Assembly (NCBI GenBank): GCA_900763705.1
Contig: CAAFLG010000049.1
Coordinates: 21,758 to 85,757 of the forward strand
Direction of reading: 5' to 3'
DNA: 64,000 bases
DNA from: an uncultured Oscillospiraceae bacterium
Lineage (GTDB): Bacteria > Bacillota > Clostridia > Oscillospirales > Oscillospiraceae
The notes beneath the pieces were generated by a model. It was not told where the DNA came from. It saw nothing but the letters and a program-made list of their open reading frames with translations, and ran no database searches. This document shows, in pieces, positions 41,459-49,992 of the stretch (position 1 is its first letter; each line of letters begins with the position of its first letter). A program made the position numbers and the translations under genes.

Positions 41459-43257
41459 TTGTTCTGCTCCTCAGCGCCCGTGGCCGCAGGCTCCTTCGCT
41501 GCGGCGTCCGCTGCCTCCTTCTTCTCTTCGGCGATCTCCTCTTCGTCCCACTTGTCCCAGAGGGCCTGCTCGGCCTTCTGCTTGGCCTTTTTCTTGCGGA
41601 TGCGCAGCACGACCAAAAGGACGATGAGCGCGGCGACTACCGCGATGATGACGTACTTCCACGGGAAGGTGTTCGCCGGCTCGGGGTCGATCATGCCGGG
41701 GTCGTCCATGCCGGGATCGGTCGGCTCATAGGCCATGGCCTCGACGCTCGCCTCAAAGACGCGCTCTTTCGTGTTGCCGTTGGAATCTTCGTAGGTGATA
41801 ACGATCTTGACCTGATTCTCGCCCTCCAGCTGCGGGGTCACGGCGAAGGCGATGGTGCCGTTCTTGCCGCCGTCGATCGTGCCGACGCGCTGATAAGGCG
41901 TGGGGGAATCAATGTCGCCGGAGATGGTCGCCTCGACGTTGCTGATGGCGCTCTTGCCCTTGTTGACATAGTCGATCGTCAGGCTCGTCTCCTCGCCGAC
42001 GTAGCCGGTGTAGGCGGTCTTGGGCTCGCTGAGCTCAAAGCGGTCGGGCTGATAGAGCGGCACGCTCAGCGAGAGGGACGCGCTGCCGGATTTGCGGGCG
42101 TTCTGATCGACATACTCGTAGGTGATGGCGATCTGCACCTCCTGCGCGCTGGCGCTGATGAGCTGCGCGGCCTTCATCGGCACGGTGACGGTCTTGCTGC
42201 CGCTCGCGGCAACAGATTCAAAGTAGAACGTGTTCGTCGAGCCGTTGAGCATCAGGTCCTGACCGCCGGTGACGGTGACCATGACGTTTTCGATCTTGAT
42301 GGTCTTGCTGGTGTTCGTGAACGAGAAGCTCAGGTTCGTGCTTGAGCCCGCCGCAACGGACGAACCGCCGTAGTTGTACTTCGAGAGGATGACGATGGGC
42401 GTGGGGCTTGCGACTCCCTCTTCATTCTGCGTATCCTTGGTGACGATCGCGGGCACGTTGACAGAACCGGACGCGCTGCCGGAGGTCGCCGCGCTCGTGC
42501 CGTTGTCGTAGTAGAAATTGGCATCCACCTTGAGCGACTGGCTTGCGCTCGTGATCTTATCCACCGCCTTGACCGACACCAGCACAACGCCCGACTGGTT
42601 CGGGCGGATATCGTCGAGCGTGTAGGCGCTCTGGGAATCGGTGATCATCAGCCCCTCCGAGGGCGTGACGGTCACCATCGGGGCGCGCATCGTCGTGGTA
42701 CCGACATTCTTGACATAGATCGAAATGATCTTGCTCTCACCGGCGGCAATGCTGCTCATCGCCGCGTCGGAGTTGAAAACCGCGTGCGGTTCGGGGATGA
42801 CGGTGGGGGCGGGCTTTTCCGGCTCGGTGTAGGGCACACATTCGCTGATCGTCAGGCTGAAGGTCTGGTTGCTCACTTCATTGCCGTTTTCGTCTGCATA
42901 GTAAACGGTAAAGCTCAGGCTGTTGCCCGTGCCGGAATAGGAGAGGTTGTAGAGCATGAACGATGCCGTGCCGTTTTCTTCGTTGCTGATGTTGCCGGCA
43001 TCGCCGCCGCGGAACGAGTCGACGCCGCGCACGACGCGCTTGACCGTGCCGCTGCCGCCGATGCGGGAAAGGCTGACCGCAAAGTTCGCCGTCTGGTTCG
43101 TTTCAATGCTGTAGGCGCCCGCGTTGTAGCCGGTAACAAGGTAATTGGTGCCGCTGCTGCCTGCGCCAGGCTTGTTGTCCGCCTGTACCGGCAGGAGCGA
43201 TGCGCACAGCAAAAGCGCAAGGCACAGGGAAAGCAGAGATCTTCTGATGCGTTTCAT
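41455..43257 (-). CDS. Exported adaptor protein with repeated CARDB-like domains
   Basis: A 600-residue type I membrane protein. The signal peptide SLLSLCLALLLCASLLPVQA is followed by four or more Ig/CARDB-like beta domains (for example SSIAAGESKIISIYVKNVGT, SSVAAGSSTNLSFSFTNTSK, TGYVGEETSLTIDYVNKGKS). A C-terminal transmembrane segment FPWKYVIIAVVAALIVLLVV and a Lys/Glu/Ala-rich cytoplasmic tail complete it. It sits between the ATPase and permease genes, the position of the periplasmic adaptor (MacA) in Gram-negative systems, but its fold is different. A role in organising substrate outside the membrane is inferred. Confidence 0.8.
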   Translation of the reverse strand: MKRIRRSLLSLCLALLLCASLLPVQADNKPGAGSSGTNYLVTGYNAGAYSIETNQTANFAVSLSRIGGSGTVKRVVRGVDSFRGGDAGNISNEENGTASFMLYNLSYSGTGNSLSFTVYYADENGNEVSNQTFSLTISECVPYTEPEKPAPTVIPEPHAVFNSDAAMSSIAAGESKIISIYVKNVGTTTMRAPMVTVTPSEGLMITDSQSAYTLDDIRPNQSGVVLVSVKAVDKITSASQSLKVDANFYYDNGTSAATSGSASGSVNVPAIVTKDTQNEEGVASPTPIVILSKYNYGGSSVAAGSSTNLSFSFTNTSKTIKIENVMVTVTGGQDLMLNGSTNTFYFESVAASGSKTVTVPMKAAQLISASAQEVQIAITYEYVDQNARKSGSASLSLSVPLYQPDRFELSEPKTAYTGYVGEETSLTIDYVNKGKSAISNVEATISGDIDSPTPYQRVGTIDGGKNGTIAFAVTPQLEGENQVKIVITYEDSNGNTKERVFEASVEAMAYEPTDPGMDDPGMIDPEPANTFPWKYVIIAVVAALIVLLVVLRIRKKKAKQKAEQALWDKWDEEEIAEEKKEAADAAAKEPAATGAEEQNK

Positions 43258-43272
43258 GTTCGATTTCCTCCG

Positions 43273-44010
43273 TTATTCGATGTAGGTGTCGGCGTCGATC
43301 TCCGCCTTGACCTGATTTTTCACGTCGCTGACGATGTTGCCGTCGATGAGCGTCACGATGCGGTCGGCATACTCGGTCATCTCCGGGTCATGCGAAACGA
43401 GCACGATCGTCTGATGGAAGCGGTGGGCAAAGCCGCGGATCATGTGCATGACCTCTTTCGTCGTCTTCGAGTCGAGGTTGCCGGTCGGCTCGTCGGCGAA
43501 CACCACCTCCGGGTGCGTGACAAATGCGCGCGCGATACCCACGCGCTGCTGCTGGCCGCCGGACATCTGGTTGGGGAAATGGTCCATGCGGTCTTTGAGT
43601 CCCACGCGGCAGAGCATTTTCTTTGCCTCGATGATCCTCGTCTCCGGGTCCACGCCCCGGAACATCAGGGGCATGGCGACATTTTCCGCCGCCGTCAGCT
43701 CCGGCAGCAGGTTGTAGGACTGGAAAACGAAGCCGATGTGCTTCTGGCGGAAGGCGGCAAGCTGGTTCTCGTTCAGCCGCGAGATCGGCACGCCGCCGAT
43801 GCGCACCACGCCGCGCGTGGGCTTTTCAAGGCCGGCGAGCTGGTTGAGCAGCGTCGATTTACCGCTGCCGGACGTACCGAAAATGCAGCACACCTCGCCG
43901 CGCGCGATATCCAGATTGATGTTGTGGAGCGCGACCACGTGCTCCTGTCCCATCATGTATACCTTTCGGAGCTTGCGCACCGATATGACGGGCTTCTGAT
44001 CAGTTTCCAT
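43273..44010 (-). CDS. ABC transporter ATP-binding protein (LolD/MacB type)
   Basis: A 245-residue ATPase. Walker A GTSGSGKS near 45-52, Q-loop FVFQSYNLLPELTAAENV, signature MSGGQQQRVGIARAF, Walker B VVFADEPTGNLDS and switch VSHDPEMTEYADR are all intact. LDSKT after Walker B is typical of the MacB/LolD exporters. First gene of the three-gene operon; a ribosome site GAGGAG is upstream. Energy source for the permease. Confidence 0.94.
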   Translation of the reverse strand: METDQKPVISVRKLRKVYMMGQEHVVALHNINLDIARGEVCCIFGTSGSGKSTLLNQLAGLEKPTRGVVRIGGVPISRLNENQLAAFRQKHIGFVFQSYNLLPELTAAENVAMPLMFRGVDPETRIIEAKKMLCRVGLKDRMDHFPNQMSGGQQQRVGIARAFVTHPEVVFADEPTGNLDSKTTKEVMHMIRGFAHRFHQTIVLVSHDPEMTEYADRIVTLIDGNIVSDVKNQVKAEIDADTYIE

Positions 44011-44041
44011 CGCAAATTCTCCTCATTCTAAGCTGTTTCTT

Positions 44042-44097
44042 ATTATAAGCCCATCGCACGGGAAAGTCGTTACAATCGGGCGCGATTTGGTTACAAT
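44042..44097 (-). promoter_or_regulatory. Promoter with two ATTGTAAC direct repeats upstream of the MacB-like operon
   Basis: On the minus strand the -10 TATAAT is at 44047-44042. Two identical ATTGTAAC boxes (44097-44090 and 44076-44069) are 21 bp apart, two helical turns, and sit where the -35 region would be, for which no good hexamer exists. This suggests activation by a response regulator or similar dimer. Confidence 0.5.
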
Positions 44098-44183
44098 TTT
44101 TTTAAGATTTGTTTAATCTTCGCCGCAAGATCCTTCTGCTTTCTTTAGACGAAGAAAAGCGAAAAAAGTTTCCGAAAGCGCGC

Positions 44184-44221
44184 AAAAAAACGGCGGACTT
44201 TTTGAAGTCCGCCGTTTTTTT
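44184..44221. terminator. Terminator of the lipoprotein gene at 44235
   Basis: A 17-bp perfect stem with seven A on one side and seven T on the other, and a 4-nt loop. Confidence 0.93.
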
Positions 44222-44234
44222 AGTTCATGCCGTT

Positions 44235-45218
44235 TTAGTCCAGCGGCACGTCGGGCAGGACGTAGACCGTCATCTCTCCGCCGCTCGTGTCGATGGACAC
44301 GGTGTCGTCGATGGGCTGCGTCAGCGCCGCGTCCGCATAGAGCGTGCAGCCCATGCTGCAGCAGATGGTGACATACGTTCCCTTCTCCACATTGTATTCC
44401 TTCTCCGACCAATCTCCCGCACTCTTTTTCGGGAAGCAGACCGTCAGCAGGCAGGAGTTCTCGTTCGCATCGTCCGTCGCGCGCACGACCTCGTTCAAAA
44501 TCTCGCGATCCGGCTCGTAGGGCTCATCGTAGCTCCAGTTGTAGAGCGTCGTGCCCATCTCCGTCGCGCTGCCCTCGCCGTCCGCCATATAGTCGGTCAC
44601 GGACATGGCAAGCAGCTCGCCCGTCTCGGGATCGGCATAGTAGAGGGTGGTATAGTAGTAGCCGTCCTGATCGTCAAAGCGCGTGGTGGTCGAGAGCAGC
44701 ACCGCGCCGTCCTGCTCGCTGCGCTCGTCAAGCGTTTCCTCGGCATTCTTGGCGGCGGGGTCTGTGCCCTGCGGCAGCATTTCAAGAAGATACTCCGTCC
44801 CCTCGCCCGGAATGGGATAGATGTTCAGGCTCGCACTGTCGTCGCTCGTCATGCGTGTGGCGTACAGGCTGCCGTTCCCCTGGCACCACAGCTCATCCTC
44901 GCCCGGGCCGCTGTTGGCGGTATAGTTGTAGTGCGAGGACATGAGGATCGATCCGTCACCCCCGTCCGTGTACTGCAATCTCGCGGTATAGGTCACCTCG
45001 CCGTCCCGGTCAGTGCCCTGAATGTTCACGGTCACGGCGTCGTACTTTTCGAGCAGTACGCACGGATCGTTGACCTCGCGCAGCGTTTCGAGCGTCACGT
45101 CCTTCGGCGTGTCGTCCTTGCCGCCGTCCCCATCGTCCTTGCCGCCCTGCGTGCCGCAGCCGGCAAGAAGTGCCGCGACGCAAAGCGCGGCAATGCCAGT
45201 TTTCTTCCAATTCTTCAT
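44235..45218 (-). CDS. Lipoprotein of unknown function
   Basis: A 327-residue exported lipoprotein. The signal sequence IAALCVAALLAGC ends in a lipobox. A Gly/Asp/Lys-rich linker (GGKDDGDGGKDD) follows, then a beta-rich domain (VTYTARLQYTDGGDGSILMS, TTRFDDQDGYYYTTLYYAD) and a second part ending TVSIDTSGGEMTVYVLPDVP. It resembles other clostridial lipoproteins with a LolA-like or repeat beta fold but is not recognised. AAAGGAGAAAGAACG precedes the ATG. A GC-rich 11-bp inverted repeat is in its leader. Confidence 0.75.
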   Translation of the reverse strand: MKNWKKTGIAALCVAALLAGCGTQGGKDDGDGGKDDTPKDVTLETLREVNDPCVLLEKYDAVTVNIQGTDRDGEVTYTARLQYTDGGDGSILMSSHYNYTANSGPGEDELWCQGNGSLYATRMTSDDSASLNIYPIPGEGTEYLLEMLPQGTDPAAKNAEETLDERSEQDGAVLLSTTTRFDDQDGYYYTTLYYADPETGELLAMSVTDYMADGEGSATEMGTTLYNWSYDEPYEPDREILNEVVRATDDANENSCLLTVCFPKKSAGDWSEKEYNVEKGTYVTICCSMGCTLYADAALTQPIDDTVSIDTSGGEMTVYVLPDVPLD

Positions 45219-45243
45219 CGTTCTTTCTCCTTTCGCTTCGGAT

Positions 45244-45274
45244 GGCGGCAGCGCACCCCCGGCGCGCTGCCGCC
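45244..45274 (-). repeat. Inverted repeat in the lipoprotein leader
   Basis: A perfect 11-bp arm GGCGGCAGCGC (45244-45254) with its return at 45264-45274 and a 9-nt loop. There is no T-run, so it is more likely a leader hairpin than a terminator. Confidence 0.5.
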
Positions 45275-45399
45275 GCCTGAACTATGGATTTTTCCATCTT
45301 CCGTGCGCAGCTTTTTTCGTCACGCACAAAGGCTTAGACGAAGACTTTTCCAAAAAGTTGCACGTTTTTGAAAAAATTTTGAAAAATTTTTCCCATATC

Positions 45400-45428
45400 T
45401 TGCCTTTTCTCTCCGCAGGCCATACAAT
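45400..45428 (+). promoter_or_regulatory. Promoter of the ROK kinase gene
   Basis: TTGCCT (45400-45405), a 17-bp spacer and TACAAT (45423-45428). The ATG at 45427 falls inside it and cannot be the translation start. Confidence 0.7.
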
Positions 45429-45462
45429 GAAGAAAATTTTGGCAAGGATGAAGGGCTTTCAC

Positions 45463-46407
45463 ATGAACTACATCGGCATCGATCTTGGCGGCACGAACAT
45501 CAAGGGTGCGCTCGTGAGCGAGCAGGGCGAAATTTTGAGAGAGCACGCCGTCGAAACGCGCGTTGACCTCGGCCCCGAAGCCATCGCGGCGCGCATCGGC
45601 CAAGTCATCGCGCAGCTTTGCGAAGACACGGACGAGTCCGCCATCGGCGGCGTGGGCGTCGGCTGTCCCGGCACGGTGGACGATGCAAGCGGCATCGTCC
45701 GCTTTGCGGCAAACCTGAATTTTATCAATTTTGACCTCAGAGGTGCGCTGCGCGCGTATACGGCGCTCCCCATTCACCTCGGCAACGACGCCAACGCCGC
45801 CGCGCTGGGCGAGGCGCTCTTTGGCTGCGGCAAGGGGGCGGAGAGCACCATCGTCGTCACGCTCGGCACAGGCGTGGGCGGCGGCGTGGTGCTCGGCGGC
45901 AAGCTTTTAACGGGCTATACGGGCGCGGCAAGCGAGCTTGGGCACATGGTCATCGTGGAAAACGGCGAACAATGCACCTGCGGCCGCCGCGGCTGCTTTG
46001 AGGCCTACTCCTCCGCAACAGCCCTCATCCGCGACACAAAGCGTGCCATGGCCGCGCACCCCGAGAGCCTGCTGCACGCGATTGCCGCGGAGCGGGGCGG
46101 TGTTGACGGCCGCACGGCCTTTCTCGCACAGTCGCACGGCGACGAGGCGGGCGCAAAGGTCGTGGCGGATTACATCGAGCACCTCGCCTGCGCTCTAACG
46201 AATCTCGTCAACATCTTCTTTCCCGAGGTGCTCGCGCTCTCCGGCGGCGTTGCCAATCAGGGCGAAGCGCTGCTCGCGCCGCTGCGCGAAAAGGTGCGCG
46301 AGCGCTCCTTCGGTTCTCGCTATGCCGCCTCGCACACGCGCATCGAGCGCTGCACGCTCGGCTATCGCGCGGGCGTGATCGGTGCGGCGATGCTAGCGCG
46401 CAAATAA
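45463..46407 (+). CDS. ROK-family sugar kinase (glucokinase type)
   Basis: A 314-residue kinase. IGIDLGGTNIKGALV (phosphate 1), HLGNDANAAALGEALFG (catalytic Asp in GND), LGTGVGGGVVLGGKLLTG (phosphate 2) and the ROK zinc signature CTCGRRGCFEAYSS are intact, followed by ALSGGVANQGE (adenosine loop). Closest in pattern to bacterial glucokinases, phosphorylating glucose with ATP, although N-acetylmannosamine or allose kinases cannot be excluded. The start at 45463 (MNYIGIDLGG) fits the family and the mapped promoter; an in-frame ATG at 45448 is possible. Confidence 0.88.
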   Translation: MNYIGIDLGGTNIKGALVSEQGEILREHAVETRVDLGPEAIAARIGQVIAQLCEDTDESAIGGVGVGCPGTVDDASGIVRFAANLNFINFDLRGALRAYTALPIHLGNDANAAALGEALFGCGKGAESTIVVTLGTGVGGGVVLGGKLLTGYTGAASELGHMVIVENGEQCTCGRRGCFEAYSSATALIRDTKRAMAAHPESLLHAIAAERGGVDGRTAFLAQSHGDEAGAKVVADYIEHLACALTNLVNIFFPEVLALSGGVANQGEALLAPLREKVRERSFGSRYAASHTRIERCTLGYRAGVIGAAMLARK

Positions 46408-46425
46408 ACCGTGCTTTGTCAAAGA

Positions 46426-46459
46426 GCTCCGCAGAGAAGCACTCTGCGGAGCCCTTTTT
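46426..46459 (+). terminator. Terminator of the ROK kinase gene
   Basis: An 11-bp stem GCTCCGCAGAG/CTCTGCGGAGC with a 5-nt loop, then CC and five T. It also lies beyond the stop of the convergent GerMN gene. Confidence 0.88.
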
Positions 46460-46464
46460 ATCGT

Positions 46465-47364
46465 TCAGCGCTCCGGCACTTTCATCACCGCGGTGCTTTC
46501 AACGCCCTTTTCCCCTTCCATGAGGATCTGCACTTCCTCCACGCCGCTGAGCGAGAGGATGGAGCGCTCGATCGATGCGATCAGCAGCTCGCGCGCATCC
46601 TTGTCCTCCGGAAGATCGGCGCTCGCGGGGATGCTCAGATAGCACACACCGTCCTCGATGCGCGAGGAGATGACGGAGAAATCCTCGGGAAGGAGCGCTT
46701 TGAGGGAATCGTCCTCCGGTCCCTGCGAGAGCGCCTCGAGCAGCGCGTTCACGCGCGTCTGGCCTTCATAAAGGGCGAGCGTCTGCTGCTCGGCGCGCAG
46801 CGCGCCCGTCTTGCCGTCAAGGAAGTAAAGCTGCACCGTGATGGGCCGCACGCCGCTCTCGCGGGAAGACAGCAGCGTATCCGCCGCGAGCAGGACCTGC
46901 GTTTTGCGGTAAGGCAGTTCGCTTCCAGCGGCCGTGATGCGCACGGCGTTCACGTTCGCAAGCTGCGAGAGCGTGAGCGTGATGCAGTAGTCCGCGAGCG
47001 AAAGGTCGATGCCGGAAAGGCGCGCATACTGCGCGCTCAGGTCGATCTCCGCGCGGCGGCCCGAGACGGAGAGCGAGCGAAGCGTCGTCCCGTCGGGAAT
47101 GGGCGAGCGGAGAGATGCCTCATCCGGCCCCGCGAGCAGGCGCTCCATCAGCGCGCGCACGCAGTCCTCGGTGTCCATCGTCTCATCCGGAACAAAGCGC
47201 TCCGAGGAAGCGGCAATGGCGTCGCCCCCGCCGGAAGAATCGAGGTCCGAGAGGAAATAGAGCGCGTAGCCGCTCTCCTCCTCGTCCTGCGCGCCGCCCG
47301 CGCAGGCGGCAAAGGCGATCAGCGCCGCAAAGATCGCAAGGGCAAGCAGAGAGAATTTTTTCAT
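46465..47364 (-). CDS. GerMN-domain lipoprotein
   Basis: A 299-residue lipoprotein (signal LALAIFAALIAFAAC) with two GerMN (sporulation/spore germination) domains, about 30-150 and 160-290. Each has a RALMERLLAGP/NALLEALSQGP helix followed by IPDGTTLRSLSV or LPEDFSVISSRIEDG and VYLS-type strands. GerM has a structural role in the sporulation envelope. The gene overlaps the histidine kinase gene by 4 bp. The order response regulator, kinase, GerMN lipoprotein is like mtrA-mtrB-lpqB of Actinobacteria, where LpqB is the lipoprotein partner. Confidence 0.88.
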   Translation of the reverse strand: MKKFSLLALAIFAALIAFAACAGGAQDEEESGYALYFLSDLDSSGGGDAIAASSERFVPDETMDTEDCVRALMERLLAGPDEASLRSPIPDGTTLRSLSVSGRRAEIDLSAQYARLSGIDLSLADYCITLTLSQLANVNAVRITAAGSELPYRKTQVLLAADTLLSSRESGVRPITVQLYFLDGKTGALRAEQQTLALYEGQTRVNALLEALSQGPEDDSLKALLPEDFSVISSRIEDGVCYLSIPASADLPEDKDARELLIASIERSILSLSGVEEVQILMEGEKGVESTAVMKVPER

Positions 47365-48776
47365 CGCTCCTCCCCTCCTTCCCCGCAGCGCGGCAGACGC
47401 ACGGTGAACACCGTGCCGCCGCCCTCACGCACGCCGACCTGGATGCTGCCGCCGCGGCGGCGCGCCGTGTCGGCAGCGATGGAAAGGCCGAGGCCCGTTC
47501 CGCCCGCCGCGCGCGAGCGCATCTTGTCCACGCGGTAAAAGCGGTCAAAGATGCGGGGCATATCCTCCTGCGGGATGCCGATGCCATTGTCGCTGACGGT
47601 GATGAGGCACGTCTCCGCGTCCCCCGCCAGCGCCACGCGGACAAAACCGCCGGGGCGGTTGTACTTGATGGCATTTTCCGTCAGGTTGTAGATGATCTCG
47701 TTGAGCTCATCCTCGCTTGCAAGCGTTCTCCCCTCGCGCCGGATCTCATAGGAGAGGTCGACCTTCTTTTCCTCGGCCACAAGGCGCAGCATCCGCACCA
47801 CGCGCGCGATGACCGGAGCGATATCGACCATCTGCGCCTCGCTCAGCGCGCCGCTGTCAAGGCGTGTCAGGCGCAGCAGATTTTCCGTGATGCGCGCGAG
47901 CCTTTCGGACTCCTGCTCGATATCGCCGACAAATTCGCGCACGGTCCGCTCGTCCATGTTCTCCGTCTGCAAGATGGAATCGGAGAGCAGGCGGATGCCC
48001 GCCAGCGGCGTTTTGAGCTCGTGGCTCGCGTCGGAGACGAAGCGGCGGCGCGCCTCCTCAGTCGTCTGGAGGCGGTCGGCCATGGCGTTGAACTCCACGG
48101 CAAGATCATATATCTCGTCGTTGCCGCCGACCTCGGCGTGATGGCTGTAAGAGCCCTCTCGCATCTTCTGCACCGCCTCGGTCAGAACGCCGAAGCGCCG
48201 TGTCAGCACGCGTGAGAGCAGCAGGCTCAGCCCCACGGCGAAGACCGTCACGACCACGGAAATGGTCAGAAGATTGCGCTGCATCGACAGCAGCAGCGCC
48301 GCCTGTTCAGTATCGTATTCGTAGGCGTAGACCGCACCGATGGTCTGGCTGTGATAAACGATGGGCGAGGCGGCGCGGCTTTTGAAAGCACCGCCCGAAA
48401 ATTCGACAAAGGCGACATCCTCGCCCCGCAGCGCCTGCACAAGCTCGGTATAAAAGGCGTAGCGGCCGATGGCCCCGTCGGTCTCACGCGTATCGTAGAG
48501 CACGCGGCCGGAAGCGTCGGTCACAAGGATGCGGGAGATGCCCGTTTGCTCAACGAGCGTCATCGCGCCCGCGACATTTTCCTCGCTCAGCTCCTCAAGG
48601 CCCGAGAGCGCCGTCACCATCACCGAGACGCTGCTTTGCAGCGAGCTCTGCTTGGAGCGGAACGTCAGGTTCTCCGAGGCGATGAGCGGGTAGGTATTCA
48701 TCAGGATCAGCACCGCCGCGATGATGGCGATGTAGCTGAAGCTGAATTTTCGCTGTAGGCTCGCCCCTCTGCGCAT
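47361..48776 (-). CDS. Sensor histidine kinase
   Basis: A 471-residue kinase. TM1 about 12-33, an extracellular sensor about 34-165 (PAS-like, with SRILVTDASGRVLYDT), TM2 about 168-188, HAMP to about 240, HisKA with phosphorylated H252 (SDASHELKTPLAGIRLL), and HATPase_c with NLTENAIKYN, SDNGIGIPQED and GGTGLGLSIAADTARR. Complete and standard. It follows its response regulator gene and is coupled to the GerMN lipoprotein gene. The signal is unknown; envelope state is inferred from neighbours. Confidence 0.95.
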   Translation of the reverse strand: MRRGASLQRKFSFSYIAIIAAVLILMNTYPLIASENLTFRSKQSSLQSSVSVMVTALSGLEELSEENVAGAMTLVEQTGISRILVTDASGRVLYDTRETDGAIGRYAFYTELVQALRGEDVAFVEFSGGAFKSRAASPIVYHSQTIGAVYAYEYDTEQAALLLSMQRNLLTISVVVTVFAVGLSLLLSRVLTRRFGVLTEAVQKMREGSYSHHAEVGGNDEIYDLAVEFNAMADRLQTTEEARRRFVSDASHELKTPLAGIRLLSDSILQTENMDERTVREFVGDIEQESERLARITENLLRLTRLDSGALSEAQMVDIAPVIARVVRMLRLVAEEKKVDLSYEIRREGRTLASEDELNEIIYNLTENAIKYNRPGGFVRVALAGDAETCLITVSDNGIGIPQEDMPRIFDRFYRVDKMRSRAAGGTGLGLSIAADTARRRGGSIQVGVREGGGTVFTVRLPRCGEGGEER

Positions 48777-48814
48777 GGCGCTGCCTCCTCTCTTGCCGTG
48801 GTTTCTTTGCCGGT

Positions 48815-49498
48815 TCAGTCCTTAAAGTAGTAGCCGATGCCCCACTTGGTCAGGATGTGCTGCGGCGCGGCGGGATCGTCCTCAAGCTTTTCTCTGAGCC
48901 TCCTGATGTGCACATCCACCGTGCGGTAGTCGCCGGCGTAGGTGTAGCCCCAGACAAGGTCCATCAGATTCTCGCGCGAGTAGACCCGGCGCGGATTTTT
49001 GACAAAAAGCTCAATGAGATCGTATTCCTTGGCCGTGAGCTCAACGACCTTACCGTTCTTGAGCGCCACGCGCTGCTCCAGATCGAGCGTCACGCCGCCG
49101 GCGGACAGCAGGGTATTCTGCGCCTTTTGCTGCGGGGCGGCATTCGCCCGGCGCAGCAGCGCGCGGATGCGCGCCTTGAGCTCAAGGATGTTGAAGGGCT
49201 TTGTGATATAGTCGTCCGCGCCGGACTCAAGGCCGATGATCTTATCAGCATCCTCGCTGCGGGCGGTCAGCATGATGATGGGGACGTTTGAAAATTCGCG
49301 GATGCGCATACAGGCCGTCAGCCCGTCGACCTGCGGCATCATGAGATCGAGGATGATGAGGTCGAAATCGCCCGTTTTGGCCATGTCGATTGCAGTCGCG
49401 CCGTCGTAGGCGGTCTCGACTGTGTAGCCCTCGTTCTCCAGATTGAATTTCATACCCTTGACGAGCAGCAGCTCATCGTCAACGACCAGAATTTTCAT
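48815..49498 (-). CDS. OmpR/PhoB-family response regulator
   Basis: A 227-residue regulator. The receiver has acidic pocket D7/D8, phosphorylated D51 (LIILDLMMP), T78-type switch LTARSED and K100 (YITKPFN). The C-terminal winged helix has VELTAKEYDLIELFVKNPRR, LMDLVWGY and TVDVHIRRLREKLED. The start at 49498 has GGAGG 6 nt upstream; the earlier ATG at 49504 sits too close to it. Its first 20 bp overlap the end of the ComEA-like gene. Confidence 0.95.
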   Translation of the reverse strand: MKILVVDDELLLVKGMKFNLENEGYTVETAYDGATAIDMAKTGDFDLIILDLMMPQVDGLTACMRIREFSNVPIIMLTARSEDADKIIGLESGADDYITKPFNILELKARIRALLRRANAAPQQKAQNTLLSAGGVTLDLEQRVALKNGKVVELTAKEYDLIELFVKNPRRVYSRENLMDLVWGYTYAGDYRTVDVHIRRLREKLEDDPAAPQHILTKWGIGYYFKD

Positions 49499-49883
49499 TG
49501 CCATCCTCCTCTGTGAGCGTGATCTCCGCGCGAAAGCCCTCGAGCTTCGCTTCTCCGATGCCTTTGACGAGCAAAAGGTCTTCCGCCGACCGGAACGCGC
49601 CGTGCTCGGCGCGATAGTCGACGATCGCCTGCGCGAGCGCAGGGCCGATGCCCGTGAGCGTTTCCAGCTTCTCTGCATCGGCGGTGTTGACGTTCACGAG
49701 CACGCGCGTGGGCGCGGTGATCTCGTCGGTCTTCTCCTGCACGCTCACGGTGTAGTCGCCGTGCGCAGTCCCCTCATACGACGTTTTGTGCAGAAAGGCG
49801 AGCGAGACGGCAAACAGGACCGTCAGCGCGGCGAGAACAAGGTAGACTCCGCCCACCTTGCCATTTCTTTCTTCTTTTTCCAC
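49479..49883 (-). CDS. ComEA-like helix-hairpin-helix membrane protein
   Basis: A 134-residue protein. One transmembrane segment lies at 12-31 (VYLVLAALTVLFAVSLAFL), then a short linker and a double helix-hairpin-helix DNA-binding domain (VNVNTADAEKLETLTGIGPA, IVDYRAEHGAFRSAEDLLLV, KGIGEAKLEGFR). It resembles ComEA, the DNA receptor of competence, but lacks the longer SLBB region and is not next to comEC. The start is GTG at 49883. It opens the response-regulator operon. DNA uptake is not implied by this gene alone. Confidence 0.82.
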   Translation of the reverse strand: MEKEERNGKVGGVYLVLAALTVLFAVSLAFLHKTSYEGTAHGDYTVSVQEKTDEITAPTRVLVNVNTADAEKLETLTGIGPALAQAIVDYRAEHGAFRSAEDLLLVKGIGEAKLEGFRAEITLTEEDGNENSGR

Positions 49884-49885
49884 GG

Positions 49886-49914
49886 TTGCGCTCGCCTGCC
49901 TTTTTTGCTATACT
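49886..49914 (+). promoter_or_regulatory. Promoter of the carboxypeptidase gene
   Basis: TTGCGC (49886-49891), a 17-bp spacer and TATACT (49909-49914). The leader of about 75 nt has no clear structure. It lies in the divergent region with the ComEA-like gene. Confidence 0.6.
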
Positions 49915-49992
49915 GGTGTCGAAACGTGCCGAAAGGCGCGCCCGACGAATTACTACTCTACTTTAGTGTATCATAGATCGAGGTATATTTCC

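Noticed and set aside
45427..45462. Upstream ATG starts for the ROK kinase (MKKILARMKGFH)
   Set aside because: The first ATG overlaps the -10 of the promoter; the family begins at MNYIGIDLGG.
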